Below, piece after piece: positions 61,075 to 64,000 of a stretch of 64,000 nucleotides of DNA (position 1 is its first letter; each line of letters starts with the position of its first letter). The DNA comes from DAOUEX01 sp034430235 (GTDB taxonomy: Bacteria; Chloroflexota; Anaerolineae; UBA2200). Location: assembly GCA_964478075.1 (NCBI GenBank), contig CAYZGO010000002.1:62001-126000 (forward strand), in the 5' to 3' direction. The position numbers and the translations under genes were made by a program. A model generated the notes under the pieces. That model did no database searches. It saw only the letters and a program-made list of their open reading frames with translations, and was not told the DNA's origin.

Positions 61075-62355
61075 GTGGCTTCTCAAGTCATTGTACCCAA
61101 GCTGACCGACCAAATGCAAGAAGGTCGCATGCTGGAATGGCTCTGTTCTGAAGGCGATGCGGTCGTTGTCAATCAACCGCTCTTTGTGGTCGAAACCGAC
61201 AAGGCCGCCGTTGAGGTGCCAGCCGAGGAGACGGGGATACTGCTCAAGATCCTAGTCTCGGCTGGTTCGACTGTTCCTATCGGCACCCCTGTGGCGTGGA
61301 TCGGTGCCCCGGGCGAAGTTATCCCTGAGGTTGAAAAGCCAACGCCGCCCCAGGAACCGGCGGTGCGGGTAGAGGAGAAACCATCCAGTCCCTCCTCAAG
61401 GGTCGTTGTCACTGCTCAAGAGCCAGAGCCGGTGCTTGCGGGACCCAGGGCCAAGTACCTGGCTCGCGAACTCGGTGTTGACTTGAAGGCCGTCCAGGAA
61501 CATGCCAGACGGAAGCGAATACGCGAGGCGGATGTGCAGGCCTATGCGCGGGCGAGGGGGATGCCTGCAGCACTGGTGGCCAAGAAGGTGGGAGCGGAGC
61601 CCGATGTCGGCTTCGTACTGCTTCAGCCGACTCCGTTGCAGCGTGCCATGGCTTCTCGAATGACGAAGAGTGCGGCCATTCCGCAGTTCGCGGCGGCGTG
61701 TGATGTCAAGCTGACAAACCTGGAACGGTTCCGAGGTGAGCTCCTGTCGACTTGGGAAGCATCACATGGCTTCCGTCTGACGTACACTCACATCCTTGCA
61801 GCACTGGTCTCTCGAGCACTCGAAAGCCATCCCACTCTCAACGCCAGTTGGATGCCTGATGGCATTCGTCTCTACCACGTGGTCAACCTGGGTGTGGCGG
61901 TGGCGACTGAGCGCGGGCTGGTCGTCCCAGTCGTGCGGCGCGCCAATCAACTCTCACTGGAGGAGATTGCCGCCGGGATCGTCAGGCTGCGCAAGAGAGC
62001 GGAGAGCAATCGGCTGCTGCCGCACGAGTTGGAGGACGGGACCTTTACGCTGACCAATGTGGCCATGATGGGCATCACTCTCTCCGTCCCGTTGCTGAAT
62101 CCACCCCAGAGCGGCATCCTGGGCGTGGCTGCCAAACGGGCTCACCTGAAGTTGGAAAACGGCGAGCTCAAGTCTATTCCGGTGGCGACGGTCACGCTCG
62201 TTGCCGATCATCGCATAGTGGACGGGGCCGCCAGCGCTGCCTTCCTGGCACGGCTCAAAGAACTCGTCGAAAACCCCTGGCTTGTTCTCTCAGGAAAGGA
62301 AGCCAGTGTGCCCTTGTCATCAAAGGTAGAGGGCCGCGCTACAACAGAGAGGTAG
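61075..62355 (+). CDS. Dihydrolipoamide acyltransferase (E2)
   Basis: 426 residues from the GTG at 61075, with GAGGGGTG upstream; the frame is open back to 60898 without support. Lipoyl domain with Lys43 in ETDKAAVEVPAE; linker rich in Pro/Glu; E3/E1-binding domain ~125-160 (PRAKYLARELGVDL); catalytic domain to the end with the HRIVDG motif, His379 and Asp383. E2 moves acyl groups from the lipoyl arm to CoA. It is followed at 2 bases by E1-alpha. Confidence 0.92.
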   Translation: MASQVIVPKLTDQMQEGRMLEWLCSEGDAVVVNQPLFVVETDKAAVEVPAEETGILLKILVSAGSTVPIGTPVAWIGAPGEVIPEVEKPTPPQEPAVRVEEKPSSPSSRVVVTAQEPEPVLAGPRAKYLARELGVDLKAVQEHARRKRIREADVQAYARARGMPAALVAKKVGAEPDVGFVLLQPTPLQRAMASRMTKSAAIPQFAAACDVKLTNLERFRGELLSTWEASHGFRLTYTHILAALVSRALESHPTLNASWMPDGIRLYHVVNLGVAVATERGLVVPVVRRANQLSLEEIAAGIVRLRKRAESNRLLPHELEDGTFTLTNVAMMGITLSVPLLNPPQSGILGVAAKRAHLKLENGELKSIPVATVTLVADHRIVDGAASAAFLARLKELVENPWLVLSGKEASVPLSSKVEGRATTER

Positions 62356-62357
62356 CA

Positions 62358-63332
62358 ATGCAGTTGGACGAGAAATTGATGTTGCAAATGTACCGTGACA
62401 TGGTGCTTGCGCGCACGTTCGACAAGCGCGTCGAGCAACTCCACGCCAGGGGGCTCGTACCAGGCTCCGTTTTCTCCGGTATAGGAGAGGAGGCCACATT
62501 TGTCGGCGCATGCCGGGCAGTGAGCCACGAGGATTACATGGTCTCGAGCCACCGCGGCTATGCCCAGGATCTCACAAAGGGGCTCGATTCCAAGCTCCTT
62601 TTGGCAGAGTTGTTGGGCAAGGCGACGGGGTGCTGTGGGGGACGCGCCGGTCAATACGCCAGAGCTGATGCTTCATCCAATAACCTGGGTGTGCACCAGG
62701 TCCTTGGCGATGGCTTTAGTGTGGCTGTAGGCGCGGCATTGGCGCAGAAGCGTTTGAACACAGGGCGTATGGTCCTCGCCTTTTTTGGTGATGGTACTTC
62801 GAACCATGGCACCTTTCATGAGAGTATGAACCTATCGGCGTTGTGGCTTCTTCCAGTGGTATGGGTTTGCGACAACAACCTGTACGCAATGTCGACGCGG
62901 TTTGACAAGGCATCGGCTGTGGAGAATGTGGCTGACCGTGCGTGTGCCTACAATATGCCCGGTGTTGTGGTGGACGGGAACGATGTTATGGCTGTTTACC
63001 AAACGGTAAGTGAAGCGCGCCAGCGCGCGGTGGCCGGCAAGGGTCCCTCGCTGATTGAGTGCAAAACCTACCGGCATCGGGGTCACTCTGGCTTCGACAA
63101 GAGACGTTACAGGCCTCAGGAAGAAATAGACGCGTGGCTGAAGCGCGATCCAATCGTCCGGTTCGAAAGCGTGCTGGGCGAGAGAGGCATCTTGGACGAT
63201 AAGCTCGTCGGAGAGATCGCGGGTGCGGCCCGGGAGTGCGTGGATGAGGCTGAGGAATTCGCGCTGAGCAGCCCGGCACCTCCGCCAGAAGCCTGTCTGG
63301 AACTCATCTATTGTCCGAGTGGGGTGAACTAG
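62358..63332 (+). CDS. 2-oxoacid/acetoin dehydrogenase E1 alpha subunit
   Basis: 324 residues. Thiamine diphosphate-binding GDG at 144-146 followed by N and the DNNLYAMST region; substrate/TPP contacts in SSHRGYAQ and the phosphorylation-loop-like YRHRGHSGFD. It closely resembles the alpha subunit of pyruvate or acetoin dehydrogenases (AcoA-like); which, is not determined. Gene order E2-E1alpha-E1beta is unusual, most loci having E1 first. The start is 2 bases after E2. Confidence 0.9.
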   Translation: MQLDEKLMLQMYRDMVLARTFDKRVEQLHARGLVPGSVFSGIGEEATFVGACRAVSHEDYMVSSHRGYAQDLTKGLDSKLLLAELLGKATGCCGGRAGQYARADASSNNLGVHQVLGDGFSVAVGAALAQKRLNTGRMVLAFFGDGTSNHGTFHESMNLSALWLLPVVWVCDNNLYAMSTRFDKASAVENVADRACAYNMPGVVVDGNDVMAVYQTVSEARQRAVAGKGPSLIECKTYRHRGHSGFDKRRYRPQEEIDAWLKRDPIVRFESVLGERGILDDKLVGEIAGAARECVDEAEEFALSSPAPPPEACLELIYCPSGVN

Positions 63333-63334
63333 GG

Positions 63335-64000
63335 ATGGCCACTCGCACGATCACCTTCAGAGAAGCTATTTGCGAGGCACTGCGCGAGGAGATGTTGCGG
63401 GATGAGCGTGTCCTCATCCTCGGTGAGAACATCTGTGATGGCCCCCACGGGTACGGAGGTGCCTTTCAGGTCACCAAAGGCTTGGTGGGCGATTTCAGCG
63501 ACCGACTGCTTGACACTCCCATCTGTGAGCAGACCATTGTCGGAGCATCGGCAGGGGCAGCTATGACTGGCCTGCGCCCAGTAGTTGAGCTGATGTACGA
63601 GGACTTTATCACGCTTGCTATGGAGCCGTTGGTCAACGTAGCTGCCAAGAAGCACTATATGACCGGTGGCCAGTACCGTGTGCCTATGGTCGTTCGGGCT
63701 GCGTGCGGCGCTACAGGCAGTGGCCCAGCACATTCACAGACCTGGACCAGTTGGTTCATGCACGTCCCTGGGCTGCGCGTCGCCTTCCCCTCGACACCCT
63801 ATGATGCGAAGGGGCTGCTCAAGACGGCGATTCGCGACGACAATCCGGTTGTGTTCCTTGAGCAGAAGAAGCTCTACGATGTGAAGGGAGAGGTGCCGGC
63901 GCAGGAATACCTCGTTCCACTCGGCCGCGCGCGCGTGCTGTGTCCTGGGGAAGACGTGACGGTCGTGGCCATTGGCTATATGGCGCACCTAGCTAGCCAA
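63335..64000 (+). CDS. 2-oxoacid/acetoin dehydrogenase E1 beta subunit, truncated by window edge
   Basis: 222 codons from an ATG two bases after the E1 alpha stop, open to the edge; about 100-110 residues of a usual ~325 are missing. Seen: ITFREAICEALREEM, the TPP-contacting GENICDGPHGYGGAF, TPICEQTIVGASAGAAMTGLRPV and RAACGATGSGPAHSQTW, all typical E1 beta. It pairs with E1 alpha to bind thiamine diphosphate at the subunit interface. Confidence 0.9.
   Translation, partial: MATRTITFREAICEALREEMLRDERVLILGENICDGPHGYGGAFQVTKGLVGDFSDRLLDTPICEQTIVGASAGAAMTGLRPVVELMYEDFITLAMEPLVNVAAKKHYMTGGQYRVPMVVRAACGATGSGPAHSQTWTSWFMHVPGLRVAFPSTPYDAKGLLKTAIRDDNPVVFLEQKKLYDVKGEVPAQEYLVPLGRARVLCPGEDVTVVAIGYMAHLASQ

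Noticed and set aside
1..64000. tRNA or rRNA genes
   Set aside because: I saw no T-loop (GTTCGAATC-like) with paired acceptor ends or rRNA-like stretches, but a proper tRNAscan run would be needed to be certain.

Overview
The window reads as one contig from a bacterium of the Chloroflexota type, probably an uncultured anaerobic or thermophilic lineage. That assignment is an inference. It rests on the gene mix (DUF177-L32-Fab, Asp23/FakA/FakB, S21 and S1 paralogues, class I CoA-transferase with thiolase and DUF35), Cys4 zinc forms of L28 and L32, sigma-70 promoters, and dispersed intergenic repeats of the kind common in such genomes. No rRNA or tRNA gene was recognised. Almost everything from 1 to 33.8 kb lies on the minus strand.

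Layout. 0-1.2 kb: an unrecognised large gene running off the left edge. 1.2-2.8 kb: a small accessory patch with a TumE-type toxin-antitoxin pair abutting the 3' stub of a lost acyl-CoA dehydrogenase. 2.8-10.6 kb: an acyl-CoA catabolic cluster (acyl-CoA dehydrogenase, two-subunit CoA-transferase, thiolase-like protein lacking the nucleophilic Cys with its DUF35 partner, a cyclic-2,3-diphosphoglycerate-synthetase-like GTPase, a phosphate acyltransferase). 10.7-16.3 kb: Tat translocase, NusB, Asp23, type II fatty acid synthesis genes, L32 and DUF177 behind a perfect consensus promoter. 16.3-25.1 kb: coaD, recG, fatty acid kinase FakA/FakB, Asp23, divergent L28, rpe, rlmN. 25.2-32.9 kb: HAD phosphatase and a purine/selenium-molybdenum-hydroxylase accessory set (YqeC-MocA fusion, YgfK, SsnA) with a broken dihydroorotate-dehydrogenase-like gene.

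33.9-37.9 kb on the plus strand: PIG-L deacetylase, then a coupled spermidine-synthase-like / TIGR01906 membrane protein / HD phosphohydrolase operon. 37.9-48.1 kb: glycosyltransferase debris, a giant 2,857-residue cyclic beta-1,2-glucan synthase and a universal stress protein. 49.2-53.9 kb: rpoD, L35, a twice-frameshifted S1 gene, intact S21, a decayed S21 and two HEPN-like genes, one of them fused to an S21 N-terminus. 54-57.6 kb: PadR regulator with its own operator, intact S1 with a repeat-built acidic tail, DksA-like protein. 58.2-60.6 kb: two adjacent insertion sequences. 61-64 kb: E2, E1-alpha and E1-beta of a 2-oxoacid/acetoin dehydrogenase, the last running off the right edge.

The best candidate for something undescribed is the S21-HEPN locus (52.2-53.9 kb): duplicated ribosomal protein S21 genes bracket two HEPN-like genes, and one copy continues in frame from S21 into a HEPN domain carrying the RX4H nuclease motif. 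Several broken genes here are broken by single-base indels at or beside G/C runs, so base-calling error should be excluded before calling them dead.
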